In this document: piece by piece, positions 18,394 through 27,283 of the stretch
How the letters are laid out: every line of letters starts with the position of its first letter
Numbering within the stretch: the stretch's first letter is position 1
NCBI GenBank assembly: GCA_030431455.1
Contig: JAUIJE010000012.1
Coordinates: forward strand, 124,001-188,000
Origin: a bacterium
GTDB taxonomy: Bacteria; Myxococcota; UBA727; JAUIJE01
Direction: 5' to 3'
DNA: 64,000 nt
The notes under the pieces: generated by a model
Database searches by the model: none
What the model was told of the DNA's origin: nothing
The model's input: the letters and a program-made list of their open reading frames with translations, nothing else
Program-made: the position numbers and the translations under genes

Positions 18394-19626
18394 TCAATGC
18401 GGCCGGGGGAGACTTTGGCGGCGGCGGGTGAGGTGGGCCCGTTCGACCTGGTTTTCGCTTCTGGCCAAGGCCTCGTCGTAGGCGGCCCGGGCCTCGTCGG
18501 GGCGGTCCAGGCGGCGACAGAGCTCGGCCCGCGCCACCCAGTACGGCGCGTAGTGGGCGAGGGGGAGCGGCGCGAGCGCGTCGAGACCGGCTTGGGCGCC
18601 GTCGCGTTCGGCCACGGCCACGGCGCGGTTGAGCCGCACAACCGGGCCCGCGTCGACGGTGAGCAGCTGGTCGTAGAGCTGGACGATCTGGTGCCAGTCG
18701 GTGGACGCGGCGTCGGCGGCGTCGGTGTGCACGGCCTGGATCGCGGCTTGGAGTTGGTAGCGGCCGGGCCGGTTGATCGAAAGACAGCGGCGCACGATGG
18801 CGTGCCCCTCGGCGACTTGGCTCAGATCCCACCGCGCCCGGTCTTGGTCGGCGAGCAACACCAACCGGCCGCTGGGATCGCGGCGGGCGTCCCGCCGCGC
18901 GTCGATGAGCAACAACAACGCGAGCAAGCCGAGCACCTCGGGCTCGTCGGGCAAAAGCAAGGCCAGCACCCGGGCCAAGCGGACGCCCTCGTCGCACAGG
19001 TCGTGGCGCACCAGGTCGTCGCCGGAGGAGGCGGTGTGGCCTTCGTTGAACACCAAGTACACGACCCCGAGCACGGCCTCGACGCGGGCGGGGAGCTCTT
19101 CGATGTCGGGCACGCGATACGGAATGCCGGCTTGTTTGATCTTCTTTTTCGCCCGCACCAGGCGCTGGGCCATGGTCGGCTCTTCGACGAGGAACGCGCG
19201 GGCAATCTCGGGGGTGGTGAGCCCGCCGAGCAACCGCAATGTCAGTGCAACCTGCGCGGGCCGGGCCAGCGCGGGGTGGCAACAGGTGAAGAACAGCGGC
19301 AGGCGGTCATCGGGCAGGGCGTGCATCGGGTGATCGTTCTCGTCGCGGGCGATGTCGAGCAGCGCGGTGGCCACCCCTTCCTTGGCGTCGCGCTTGTGTT
19401 CGCGGCGCAGGCGGTCGATGGCCCAGCGCTTGGCCGTGGTGGTGATCCAGCCCCCGGGGTGGGGCGGCAGCCCGTGGTCGGCCCAATGGCGGGTGGCGGT
19501 GACGAACGCCTCCTGCACCGCCTCCTCGGCGACGTCGATGTCGCCGAAGTGGCGGATGAGGATGGCGGTCGCGCGCCCGGACTCTTCGCGAAACACCCGG
19601 GCGATGTCAGCGGCGGACGCGGGCAC
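18394..19626 (-). CDS. ECF sigma factor of the ECF42 type (SigJ/DUF6596)
   Basis: 410 residues, far longer than a minimal ECF sigma (~190). Region 2 is visible as IDVAEEAVQEAFVTATRHW and GWITTTAKRWAIDRLRRE, region 4 as RLLGGLTTPEIARAFLVEE. The long C-terminal extension is made of TPR-like helices (YVARAELCRRLDRPDEARAAYDEA), which is the architecture of group ECF42. These sigma factors have no anti-sigma and sit next to a YCII/DGPF-domain gene, as here. The start is GTG directly abutting the stop of that gene. Confidence 0.9.
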   Translation of the reverse strand: MPASAADIARVFREESGRATAILIRHFGDIDVAEEAVQEAFVTATRHWADHGLPPHPGGWITTTAKRWAIDRLRREHKRDAKEGVATALLDIARDENDHPMHALPDDRLPLFFTCCHPALARPAQVALTLRLLGGLTTPEIARAFLVEEPTMAQRLVRAKKKIKQAGIPYRVPDIEELPARVEAVLGVVYLVFNEGHTASSGDDLVRHDLCDEGVRLARVLALLLPDEPEVLGLLALLLLIDARRDARRDPSGRLVLLADQDRARWDLSQVAEGHAIVRRCLSINRPGRYQLQAAIQAVHTDAADAASTDWHQIVQLYDQLLTVDAGPVVRLNRAVAVAERDGAQAGLDALAPLPLAHYAPYWVARAELCRRLDRPDEARAAYDEALARSENQVERAHLTRRRQSLPRPH

Positions 19627-19974
19627 TCATTCCTCGTCTTGGAAGGGGCGGACCTCGACGGGGTTTTTGCAGGCGAGGGCGGCTTTTTTGGCCCACGCCA
19701 GCGCGGCATCGAGGTCGGCGGCGCGGATGATCCAGAAGCCACCGAGCACCTCTTTGGTCTCCGCGTACGGGCCGTCGACGTGCACGACGTCTTTGCCCTC
19801 GGGGCGCACGACCGTGCTCGACGCCGGCGGGCAGAGGCCGCCGCCGAAGATCCAGACGTTCTTGTCCATGACCTCTTTGTTGAACGCCTCGACGGCGGCG
19901 AAGGCGTCCTGCATCTCGGCGGGATCGACGGGGGCGCTGAAATCGGTGTGGACGGCGAGCAGGTACTGTTTCAT
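19627..19974 (-). CDS. YCII/DGPF-domain protein, partner of ECF42 sigma
   Basis: 115 residues, ferredoxin-like YCII fold. The DGPF-type motif reads VDGPYAETKEVLGGFW. GAGGAG precedes the ATG. The gene abuts the ECF42-type sigma gene and is likely in one transcript with it. In other bacteria DGPF genes are the main targets of ECF42 sigma factors; their chemistry is not settled. Confidence 0.9.
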   Translation of the reverse strand: MKQYLLAVHTDFSAPVDPAEMQDAFAAVEAFNKEVMDKNVWIFGGGLCPPASSTVVRPEGKDVVHVDGPYAETKEVLGGFWIIRAADLDAALAWAKKAALACKNPVEVRPFQDEE

Positions 19975-20018
19975 GGGATTCTCCTCGAAGCCGGGTGCTC
20001 CGGCGCTGTTTTACCCAC

Positions 20019-20045
20019 TACGAACGGCATCGGGCGAAATCGACA
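20019..20045 (-). promoter_or_regulatory. Candidate ECF42-dependent promoter
   Basis: On the minus strand TGTCGA (20045-20040), 16 bases, then TCGTA (20023-20019), about 45 bases before the YCII start. As I recall it, ECF42 promoters carry TGTCGA at -35 and a CGA/CGT-type -10, so this fits autoregulation. The identification rests on that recollection plus position. Confidence 0.6.
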
Positions 20046-20142
20046 GCAGGGCGGCGGGGCCTGCCAAAAAAGTCGTCGGGGCGTGGCCTCTTCTGCCTAA
20101 GTGTTTGAAAATAACAGCAAAAGCGACAACACGGTCGCCCCC

Positions 20143-20182
20143 AAAAAAACGGCCGGCCTGTCCTCGGGGACGCGGCCGGCCG
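20143..20182 (-). terminator. Rho-independent terminator of the OB-fold lipoprotein gene
   Basis: Minus strand: stem CGGCCGGCC pairing with GGCCGGCCG around a 15-base loop, followed by seven T. It lies 20 bases after the stop at 20202. Confidence 0.88.
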
Positions 20183-20201
20183 GTGACGCGCGGGGCGCGG
20201 T

Positions 20202-22019
20202 CTATTGGCAGGTGTTGTCGACGAAGAGCGTGTCGGGCTCGATGTCGGCCTCGGTCCGCGGGTTCACGCGCCAGACGTCGAAGCTGAAGTTCACCACGCC
20301 GCGCAGGGCGGTGAAGGTCTGGGCGTCGGCCCGCGAGTCGCCGCACTTGGCCGCGGTGTTGCCGCAGTTGCGCGCCGGGTCGGTGCCTTGCAGGCCCGAC
20401 CAGTAGCCGCCGAAGGGCGTGTCGAACCAGAAGTTGAACTGGGTGCCCAGCTCGACGTCCCCGTCGACCAGCCAGTAGCCGAAGTCGCGCAGGAACGCGG
20501 TGTCGGGGGCGGCGCCGCCGGCCTTGTAGGGCACGGGGTAACACGCGGTGGTGGTCTGTACGTTGTTGAGCTGAACGAGCACGCCTTCCCACTGCTCGAC
20601 CTCGGTCGAGGCGGGGTCGGCGGCGGTGGCGGCGGGCCCGAAGTCCGCGGCGGTGTACTCGGGACGGCCGCCCTTGAGGTCGCCGGCGGTGGCCGCGTCG
20701 AACTGCGCGGGGAGCGGGTCGGTGACCTCGGCCACGGTGTCGACGGTGCCGGCCTTGGTGAGGATCACAATGTCACTGAACTGCGACATGCCGAAGTAGG
20801 GCTTGTGTTGCCCGGCCACGCTCACCACATCGCCGATGCGGGGGTAGCCGTCCGCGGGACCGTCGTAGGGATCGACGTACACGCCGTCGCCGGTGTCGCC
20901 GAAGCTGTAGTCGTTTTGCCGGACGATGTTGGCCCCCGGGATCATGCTCACGAAGATGCCCGAATACGGGAGCAGCTCACCGCTGGCGTTCACCGCGGTG
21001 GGGTCGGCGACGTAAAAGCCGAAGAGGTAGGGATCGCCGGTGGTGTCATCGGACGCCACGGTGATGGTGGGCGAGGTGACCACCATGTTCTCGAGGAGGA
21101 AGGTCTCGCAGTCCATGTTGAACGGGCATTCCCCGGGGTTGTTGGGGTTGGCCGGATCGCGCAGCTCGGGGATGGACAGGGTGGTGAAGTCGATGCCTTC
21201 GCTGACGACGTCGGCGTCGTCCCGGGGCGAGATCTCGAACAGACCGGTGTCGAAGGTGTTGTACCGGATGACCCCGGTGATGGAGGTGAAGGTCTCGCCC
21301 GACACCGCGCCGTAGAAGAACAGGCTGGGGCCGACGCGCAGGGTCGAGGTGCCGTCGGTGACGTCGAAGCGGCCCCCGCCGGTGTCGGGGTTGTCGACGG
21401 TGACGCCGGAGACGGTCACGAGCACGCCTTCGTAGCCTTCGCCGATGGTGGCGAGGTCGCTGACCACCAGCGGGTCGGGCGCGGTGCCGGCGCCGCGGGG
21501 GTTGATCGAGCCGGTGTCACCGACGTCGAGTTGGGTCTCCGAGCCTTCCGACGTCTGGGAGGAGAACTCGGTGACGGTCCCGGTGACGTCGACGCGGTCG
21601 CCACGGTTGACCACAAACCCGAGGTCGGTGGGGAACACGACGAGCACGCCGCCCCAGGTCGCGGCCGGCGAGTCGGACACGAACACCCCGGAGAGGGTCG
21701 CGGTCACGTCGAACACGTCGGTGGTGGCGACCACGTTGCGCGCGGTGACCTCGGTGCCCACCAGGTTGCTGTCCTTTTGCACCGTGCAGATGCTGAGGGA
21801 GTTCTCGTTGCCGTCCGGGCAGTCACCGGGGTCGCCGTCGCCGTCCCCATCGCCGTCCCCATCGCCGTCCCCGTCGCCATCGCCGTCGCCGTCGCCATCG
21901 CCGTCGCCGTCACCATCGCCATCGCCGGTGGTGCCGGGACAGCCGGAGGCGAGCGGCAGGGCCACAGACAGGCACAACACGCTCAAGAGAACCAAAAAGA
22001 AGGAAGGGGACTTTTTCAT
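20202..22019 (-). CDS. Lipoprotein with GD spacer and repeated OB-like domains
   Basis: About 605 residues. Two ATGs are adjacent; the second (22019) has the better distance from GGAG. After the lipobox ASGC comes a (GD)16-type spacer, then repeated beta-rich segments such as GVFVSDSPAATWGGVLVVFP and NRGDRVDVTGTVTEFSSQT. These resemble the OB-fold/YhcR-type segments found in ExeM/NucH-like secreted nucleases, but no nuclease catalytic domain is present. Probably a surface protein that binds nucleic acid or protein; function not established. Confidence 0.75.
   Translation of the reverse strand: MKKSPSFFLVLLSVLCLSVALPLASGCPGTTGDGDGDGDGDGDGDGDGDGDGDGDGDGDGDGDPGDCPDGNENSLSICTVQKDSNLVGTEVTARNVVATTDVFDVTATLSGVFVSDSPAATWGGVLVVFPTDLGFVVNRGDRVDVTGTVTEFSSQTSEGSETQLDVGDTGSINPRGAGTAPDPLVVSDLATIGEGYEGVLVTVSGVTVDNPDTGGGRFDVTDGTSTLRVGPSLFFYGAVSGETFTSITGVIRYNTFDTGLFEISPRDDADVVSEGIDFTTLSIPELRDPANPNNPGECPFNMDCETFLLENMVVTSPTITVASDDTTGDPYLFGFYVADPTAVNASGELLPYSGIFVSMIPGANIVRQNDYSFGDTGDGVYVDPYDGPADGYPRIGDVVSVAGQHKPYFGMSQFSDIVILTKAGTVDTVAEVTDPLPAQFDAATAGDLKGGRPEYTAADFGPAATAADPASTEVEQWEGVLVQLNNVQTTTACYPVPYKAGGAAPDTAFLRDFGYWLVDGDVELGTQFNFWFDTPFGGYWSGLQGTDPARNCGNTAAKCGDSRADAQTFTALRGVVNFSFDVWRVNPRTEADIEPDTLFVDNTCQ
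21829..21927. repeat. 6-bp tandem array coding (Gly-Asp)~16
   Basis: Alternating Gly-Asp codons on the minus strand with mixed GGC/GGG/GGT and GAC/GAT. End points are approximate to within two codons. Confidence 0.85.
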
Positions 22020-22163
22020 CATTGCTCCAAGGACAAGCCTGTCCTCGGTGTAAAAGGCCCCCCCTGGAGCGTCAAGGACGGCCCGGCGCGGCGCGATCTC
22101 CCGGCCGGGCGGTCACGGCGCAAAAAGCCCCCCGCCCCGGCTGCGCCGGGGCACAATGGCCGC

Positions 22164-22781
22164 ATGGACTGGCGCGCCTGGCCCGGATCGATGCTCGACG
22201 CGGTGTTGCCCCGCCGGTGCGCGGCCTGTGACGCCCTCAGCGAACGGGCGGTGTTCTGCCCGGCCTGCGCCGACAGCATCCTCGTCGACGAGACCGGCGC
22301 CGCCGGGTACCTCTTCGGGGGCGCGCTGCAGACCGCGATCCGGCGCGCGAAGTTCGATCCCGACGAGACCCGGGGCCGGGCGCTGTGCCGGCTGGTCGAC
22401 GACCTCGGGCCCGAGGCCTGGCCGGCGGGCGAGGCGGTGGCGTACGTGCCCATTCACCCCCGGCGGTTCGCGGGGCGCGGGTTTGATTTGTCCGGCTTGC
22501 TCGCGGGGCGGGTGGGGGGACGGTTGGGTCGCCCCGTGGTCCACGCTCTGGACTGCGTGCGGTTCGAGGCGCCGCTGTCGATGGGGGGGCGCGCCCGGCG
22601 CGAGGATGTGGCCGGGAAGTTCGCGGTGCGGGCCCCGGTGCACGGCCGCGGGCTGCTCTTGGTCGACGACGTGAAGACCACCGGGGCGACCTTGGCCGAG
22701 GCCGCGCGGGTGCTGGCCGAGGCGGGCGCGGTGGTGACGACCTGGGCGCTCAGCCGCGCGCCCGGCGCCGACGAAGCCTGA
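22164..22781 (+). CDS. comF: ComF-family phosphoribosyltransferase-like protein
   Basis: 205 residues. An N-terminal four-Cys zinc ribbon (CAAC...CPAC, residues ~19-36) and a PRTase fold with the PRPP loop LLLVDDVKTTGAT near residue 165 define ComF. ComF/GntX proteins act in DNA uptake in competent bacteria, though many carriers are not known to be competent. Its 3' end overlaps the tail of the convergent cytochrome gene by 32 bases. The upstream hairpin (22133-22151) is GC-rich and of unknown use. Confidence 0.9.
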   Translation: MDWRAWPGSMLDAVLPRRCAACDALSERAVFCPACADSILVDETGAAGYLFGGALQTAIRRAKFDPDETRGRALCRLVDDLGPEAWPAGEAVAYVPIHPRRFAGRGFDLSGLLAGRVGGRLGRPVVHALDCVRFEAPLSMGGRARREDVAGKFAVRAPVHGRGLLLVDDVKTTGATLAEAARVLAEAGAVVTTWALSRAPGADEA

Positions 22782-24516
22782 GCAGCCCGAGGCCGAGCAG
22801 GGGCAGGCCCGCGCGGGCCAGCGTGCCCTGGTGGGCGCCACAGGCGCAGCCGTCGCCGGTGGGGGCCTCGGGTTCGGGGGTGGGCTCGGGCTCGGCCACG
22901 CCCGCGTCGTCGCCTCCGACGACGCTGGCGTCGGGGGCGGGGCCGGCGTCTGCGGGGCCGGCGCCGCAGGCGCGGGGCCCGTCGTAGGCGGTGACGGTGC
23001 CGTCCGCGTCCACCCAGACATCGACCTCGGCCAAGGGCACGGGCACCGCGCCCCCCGCCGCGTTCCACGCGGCTTCGAGGGTGTCGCCAAATCCAGGGGC
23101 ATTGTCGCGGAGGAAGCGGTAGTACTCCCCCGACGCGACTTGGTAGTGCACGGTGGCCTGCAGCCGGCGCGGAAAACACCCGGCCTCGCCGAGGGGCAGG
23201 GCGACGTCGTCCCAGTGGGCCAGGGTGCCGCCGCCGAGGTCTTCGAAGGTGTAGCGCACCGGGGCGGTCTCGTCGTCGGGGCGGAATCCGGCGGGGGGGA
23301 TGCGGTTGTCTTTGATGATGCGGTCGGCGAGCAAAAAGCGGAACGATTTCTCGTCGCTGCCCTGGCCGAGGAGGATCTCCCAGACCACGAGGGGGTCCTT
23401 GCCGGTCTCGAAGTCGAATGTGACTGGATCGGGCTTGCCGGTCCAGGGGCCCGCGGTGCCGTCGGCGGCGGTGACGCGGTGCTCGAGCCACATGCGCCGG
23501 CCCTCGGCATACCCGGTGGGCAGCTTGTGGCCGGACTTGTTGGTGACCCGAACCCGGGCCGTGCCCCCGGCGATGTCGATGCCGGCCACGTCGAGGTCAC
23601 AGGCCTCTTCCATCAAAAAGTCGCGCGAACGCTGCACCGTCACCGCGGCGGCTTCGGCGATGTTGGCCAGCTCATCGGGGCGTTCGGACGCGGGCAGGTG
23701 GCTGACCATGAGGGGGACCACGGTGTTGCCGCCGACCAGGGTGTGGTCGTGACGTTCGCGGTCGGGACCTTCCTCCTGGCGGGTGATTTTCCCCGGGGTC
23801 GCGGGCATGTGACAGGCTTGGCATGATTGGCCGCCGGGGCCGGCAAAATCCGACTGCAGCCACTCGGTGAAGGTGCGCTGCTCGGGCACCGCGGGGCCGA
23901 TGACCTCCTCGGTGTCGGGGTCCTTGCGGGGGGTGGCGTTGCTGACCTGGTGACAGCCCGCGCAAATCACCGACTCGGACATGAGGGGGTCGTGGACCGA
24001 GTCGTGGCTGGTATTGGGCACGGCGTCATCGTAGGGGCCGCGCTTGGCTTGGTCGTCGACGATGGTGAGGTTCGCGTTTTCGTACACGAGCGAAAAGGGG
24101 TCAAAGTCGCCGCCCCCGTCGGGCACGCCGCCGTCGACATCGGGCGGGGGGGGCGGGGCGAGCATTTGGCGGTGGCAGGCATCGCAGCTCACCCCGTGCT
24201 TGTCCCCGCCCGACAGGGCGCTGCCGTCGCTCGGCGTGGCCCGCCCCGCGAGCCAGCCGCTGTACACGTGACACTTGAGGCACAGGCCGGTGAGGGCGGG
24301 CTCATCCTGGTACGCGATCTCGAAGGCGGCGCGGAACACGGGGTCTACGCTGGCCAGGCGCATCATCGTGGCCGCGTACCCATCCGAGGCCAGGCTCTTG
24401 TCGTCGTTGCTGTGGCATTGGGTGCAGGTGAACCCGGACTGCAAAGGGACCGTCAACTCGCCGGGCCCGGTCTGGGCGGGGGAGAGCAGCAGCGTCGACA
24501 CCGTCAACCACCACAT
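22750..24516 (-). CDS. Pentaheme c-type cytochrome with MYXO-CTERM-like anchor
   Basis: 588 residues with a short signal peptide. Five CxxCH motifs: CTQCH, CLKCH, CDACH, CAGCH and CQACH, all in the first ~240 residues, with HDHTLVGGN as in cytochrome c-554-like proteins. The second half is a beta-rich domain (ITNKSGHKLPTGY-type motif seen as VRVTNKSGHKLPTGYAEGR). After a Pro/Glu/Asp spacer it ends GDGCACG, a hydrophobic helix (LLGLGLLRL) and RRRRARG, the layout of a MYXO-CTERM sorting signal, so it is probably surface anchored. Its start is one base after the stop of the upstream membrane protein gene. Confidence 0.85.
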   Translation of the reverse strand: MWWLTVSTLLLSPAQTGPGELTVPLQSGFTCTQCHSNDDKSLASDGYAATMMRLASVDPVFRAAFEIAYQDEPALTGLCLKCHVYSGWLAGRATPSDGSALSGGDKHGVSCDACHRQMLAPPPPPDVDGGVPDGGGDFDPFSLVYENANLTIVDDQAKRGPYDDAVPNTSHDSVHDPLMSESVICAGCHQVSNATPRKDPDTEEVIGPAVPEQRTFTEWLQSDFAGPGGQSCQACHMPATPGKITRQEEGPDRERHDHTLVGGNTVVPLMVSHLPASERPDELANIAEAAAVTVQRSRDFLMEEACDLDVAGIDIAGGTARVRVTNKSGHKLPTGYAEGRRMWLEHRVTAADGTAGPWTGKPDPVTFDFETGKDPLVVWEILLGQGSDEKSFRFLLADRIIKDNRIPPAGFRPDDETAPVRYTFEDLGGGTLAHWDDVALPLGEAGCFPRRLQATVHYQVASGEYYRFLRDNAPGFGDTLEAAWNAAGGAVPVPLAEVDVWVDADGTVTAYDGPRACGAGPADAGPAPDASVVGGDDAGVAEPEPTPEPEAPTGDGCACGAHQGTLARAGLPLLGLGLLRLRRRRARG

Positions 24517-24517
24517 G

Positions 24518-25621
24518 TCAGAACCTCATGGACCGACCTTGGGGGGCGGCGGGGTCATCGTCCCGGGCCGGCGGGGGATCGTCGACGGGGGCCGGCCCAT
24601 CATACCCGGTTTGGTCGTCGATCGGGGCGGGGGGGGCAGCGTTTTTCGAGCCCCGCGGGCGGGGTTGGTCGTCGTCGTACCCATCCTGGGGGTCGTCATC
24701 GTCATAGGGCCCGTCGTCGTATCCCGCCTCGTCGCCCCCGGCGGTGACCCCGTTGGCGATGGCGCTGCTCACCCCCGACACCAGGGTCGAGGTGACGCAC
24801 ATCCCCATGCCGCAGCTGGTTCCACAGAGCCCGCAGCCGATCCCCACCAGCGAGAGCGGGCTGACGAACTGGAGGAGGGCCAAAAAGTAGGTCACGAACA
24901 GGGACCCGGTGCCCCCCACAAAACACGCGGCGCCACACACAGACTCCAGCAGCCCCAACAAGCCAGCCCCACCGGTCCACCCGGTGCGCCCCCCATCGTC
25001 GTCCAGGATCGCGGACAACCCCACCGCGGTGAGCGTCATCCCCAGAGCCCCGACCGGCCCGATCAACAACAATGCCACAGCATGAGGAACCAGCGACGCA
25101 TACAAGAACGCGGGTCCGGGATTCTGCGCGGAGGGTCGGAGGCCGGGGCCGTTCTGGGTCGCGCCCGCGATGCCGCTGAGCACGGTGCCGACCATGAACG
25201 CGGCCACCGAAGCACCCGTGGCCGCGACCGCGACCCCCCCGATGATCCACGGGGTCCAGCCCGCCCCTTCGTCTTCCGCGACGGCGTCGTCGTCATAGCG
25301 CTCATCTTCGTAGCGCTCATCGTCGTAGCGCTCATCGTCGTAGCGCTCATCGTCGTAGCGCTCATCGTCGCGCCGGCCGCCGTCGCCCTCGTCTTCTGGG
25401 GCGGCGCCGTCGGCAGGCCGGTCGTCGTCGGTCGTCGGTTCGGCCCGATCCGCGGGTGGGTCATCCGACGCGTCATCGAGCGCTGCGTTGTCCGGGGCCC
25501 CGTCGTCCGCGGGGGGCTCGGCCACCGGGTCGCGGTCGTCGACGATGTCATCGGGGGCGACGTCCTGTCCCGCCGCGGGGAGGGCGAGAGCCCACACAAA
25601 AATCAAAAACAAAGGGCGCAT
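24518..25621 (-). CDS. Membrane protein with acidic DERYD repeats
   Basis: 367 residues: Sec signal (FLIFVWALALPAAGQ), about 100 Asp/Glu-rich residues including five DERYD units, then about four hydrophobic helices (GTVLSGIAG, LVPHAVALLLIGPVGALGM, YFLALLQFVSPLSLVG, GLCGTSCGMGMC) and an Asp-rich tail. Cysteines cluster in the last helices. I started at the ATG before the signal peptide; a TTG nine codons upstream is less likely. It is the first gene of a unit with the pentaheme cytochrome. Function unknown. Confidence 0.75.
   Translation of the reverse strand: MRPLFLIFVWALALPAAGQDVAPDDIVDDRDPVAEPPADDGAPDNAALDDASDDPPADRAEPTTDDDRPADGAAPEDEGDGGRRDDERYDDERYDDERYDDERYEDERYDDDAVAEDEGAGWTPWIIGGVAVAATGASVAAFMVGTVLSGIAGATQNGPGLRPSAQNPGPAFLYASLVPHAVALLLIGPVGALGMTLTAVGLSAILDDDGGRTGWTGGAGLLGLLESVCGAACFVGGTGSLFVTYFLALLQFVSPLSLVGIGCGLCGTSCGMGMCVTSTLVSGVSSAIANGVTAGGDEAGYDDGPYDDDDPQDGYDDDQPRPRGSKNAAPPAPIDDQTGYDGPAPVDDPPPARDDDPAAPQGRSMRF
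25291..25365. repeat. 15-bp tandem repeat, five units (DERYD coding)
   Basis: Five units of CGTCGTAGCGCTCAT; the last three are identical and the first two differ by one base each. It lies in the N-terminal acidic part of the membrane protein gene and keeps the frame if the copy number changes. Confidence 0.9.
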
Positions 25622-25661
25622 GGGGCTCTGTAGCGCGAACCGCCCCAAACCGCATCGCGCG

Positions 25662-26003
25662 TCAGGCGGTGATGCCCGCTTGCTGCAACACGGGGCTGGT
25701 GCCCCACAGCTGCCCGCGGACCATCAGGCCGAACATCCGGAAGTCGGAGATCAAGCTCCACAGGGGGTACTGGAACGTGGCCGGGCGGTTCTTTTCGATG
25801 AAAAAGTGCCCGATCCACGCCGGACCGTAGCCGCTGACGAGGCCGCCAAGGATGTACCAAGGATTCATGTAGTAGATGGTCGCGGCCAAAAACAGGATGC
25901 CGAAGGACGTCCCCAGAAAATGAAAGACCCGGCAGGCGCGGTTGGCGTGTTCGCGCAGGTAGTAGGGCCAAAACTCAGCGTACGTGGGAATGCGATCGGA
26001 CAT
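25662..26003 (-). CDS. DUF962/Mpo1-like membrane protein
   Basis: 113 residues. The conserved run [19 protein letters not shown], then [12 protein letters not shown], and the N-terminal [14 protein letters not shown] define the DUF962/Mpo1 family, which in yeast is an Fe-dependent dioxygenase acting on 2-hydroxy fatty acids. His residues of HFLG, GHF and the preceding EH are the likely metal ligands. GGAGG precedes the ATG. Single-gene unit. Confidence 0.9.
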   Translation of the reverse strand: MSDRIPTYAEFWPYYLREHANRACRVFHFLGTSFGILFLAATIYYMNPWYILGGLVSGYGPAWIGHFFIEKNRPATFQYPLWSLISDFRMFGLMVRGQLWGTSPVLQQAGITA

Positions 26004-26095
26004 ACAACCTCCACCAAGAACCGCACCCCATCAGCCTCATCGGATCGGCGCAATGGGTCAAGCGTTCGGTTGGAAGACGGCGTAAGCTGGGAAGC

Positions 26096-27184
26096 ATGAA
26101 GGCAATTTTCATCTGGTTGGGTTTGGCGTTCGGGTTTGTGCTTGTCGGGTGTGGCCCGATGGAGCCCGAGTGTGTGCGCGGGGAAGAGGGTTGTCGGTGC
26201 AGCACCGGCGGCGTCTGTGACACCGGCTTGGTGTGCCGGTCGGGCGAATGCACCGCGTCTTTGCTCGGCGACGGGGATGGCGACGGCGACGGGGATGGCG
26301 ACGGGGACGGCGACGGCGACGGCGATGGAGATGGCGACGGAGATGGAGATGGCGACGGAGATGGAGATGGCGACGGAGATGGAGACGGCGACGGGGATGG
26401 AGACGGCGACGGGGATGGAGATGGGGATGGGGACGGCGATGGGGATGGCGACGGCGACGGCGACGGCGACGGGGATGGAGATGGGGACGGGGACGGAGAT
26501 GGCGACGGGGACGGAGATGGCGACGGCGACGGCGATGGGGACGGGGATGGCGACGGCGACGGCGACGGCGACGGAGATGGCGACGGCGACGGGGACATCG
26601 ATCCGTTGTGCAACGAGCTGTGCACGTTTGCCGACGACGGGGAGTGCGATGACGGGGGCCAGGGCGCCGCGTTCGACGTGTGCGACTACGGTTCGGACTG
26701 CACCGACTGTGGCGTTCGGGTGATCGACCCGGTGCCCGCTTGCGCGGACAGCTACGAGCCCAACGACCTCCCCAACGACCCTCTGGAGATCGGTCTGATC
26801 ACCGATGACGACGACGACGGGGACGCGTTGATGGGCACAGTGGGCGGGGCGGCCGATCCCGACTGGTTCCGGTACTTTGGCAACGATGAGATCCTCGCGA
26901 TCGTGAACCCCACCGCGACGCTCACCAGCATCGAGTCGTTGCGGCTCTGCATGTTCATTGAATGTGTCACCGCGTCCGAGACGATTTTTTCTTGTCCCGC
27001 CGCTTCCTCGACCCTGATCGGCTCCATGGGCGCCCAGGGATGTTGCATCACCGGGGGCAGCTCGGTCGAGCTCGCTGTCGACGACCTCGACTGTGGGGGC
27101 AACGAGAATGCCATGGTGTGGATGCGCATCGACGGCGCCCTGCCAGACACCTGCGTCGACTACACCCTCGCGTACCATTTCTAG
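26096..27184 (+). CDS. Lipoprotein with (Gly-Asp)55 stalk and LNR-like module
   Basis: 362 residues. Lipobox VLVGCGP; a Cys module [22 protein letters not shown]; then 110 residues of strict Gly-Asp alternation. After the stalk comes [17 protein letters not shown] and [10 protein letters not shown], a match to the calcium-binding Lin12/Notch repeat pattern. The C-terminal domain ([11 protein letters not shown] to the end) resembles bacterial pre-peptidase-type beta domains (DPDWFRYF). The protein looks like a surface module held on a very long acidic, possibly Ca-responsive stalk. Confidence 0.85.
   Translation: MKAIFIWLGLAFGFVLVGCGPMEPECVRGEEGCRCSTGGVCDTGLVCRSGECTASLLGDGDGDGDGDGDGDGDGDGDGDGDGDGDGDGDGDGDGDGDGDGDGDGDGDGDGDGDGDGDGDGDGDGDGDGDGDGDGDGDGDGDGDGDGDGDGDGDGDGDGDGDGDGDGDIDPLCNELCTFADDGECDDGGQGAAFDVCDYGSDCTDCGVRVIDPVPACADSYEPNDLPNDPLEIGLITDDDDDGDALMGTVGGAADPDWFRYFGNDEILAIVNPTATLTSIESLRLCMFIECVTASETIFSCPAASSTLIGSMGAQGCCITGGSSVELAVDDLDCGGNENAMVWMRIDGALPDTCVDYTLAYHF
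26267..26596. repeat. 6-bp tandem array coding (Gly-Asp)55
   Basis: 55 units of GGNGAY, 330 bases with no interruption. Synonymous changes (GGC/GGG/GGA, GAC/GAT) are spread in patches that themselves repeat, which suggests growth by local duplication. The opposite strand is also open in several frames because of the periodicity; I do not regard those frames as genes. Confidence 0.95.
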
Positions 27185-27283
27185 AGCGCATCCAGCGCAT
27201 CTCAACCCGCGCCGCGAGGAAGGCCCGCCCCGAAAGCGCCGCGGCGCCTGGAGATGCGCGCCGAGGGCGCGCCGCGCCGTGGG

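Noticed and set aside
25975-26625. Minus-strand protein of Ser-Pro repeats opposite the GD array
   Set aside because: Consequence of the 6-base periodicity; no ribosome site or promoter, and it runs antisense to a clear lipoprotein.
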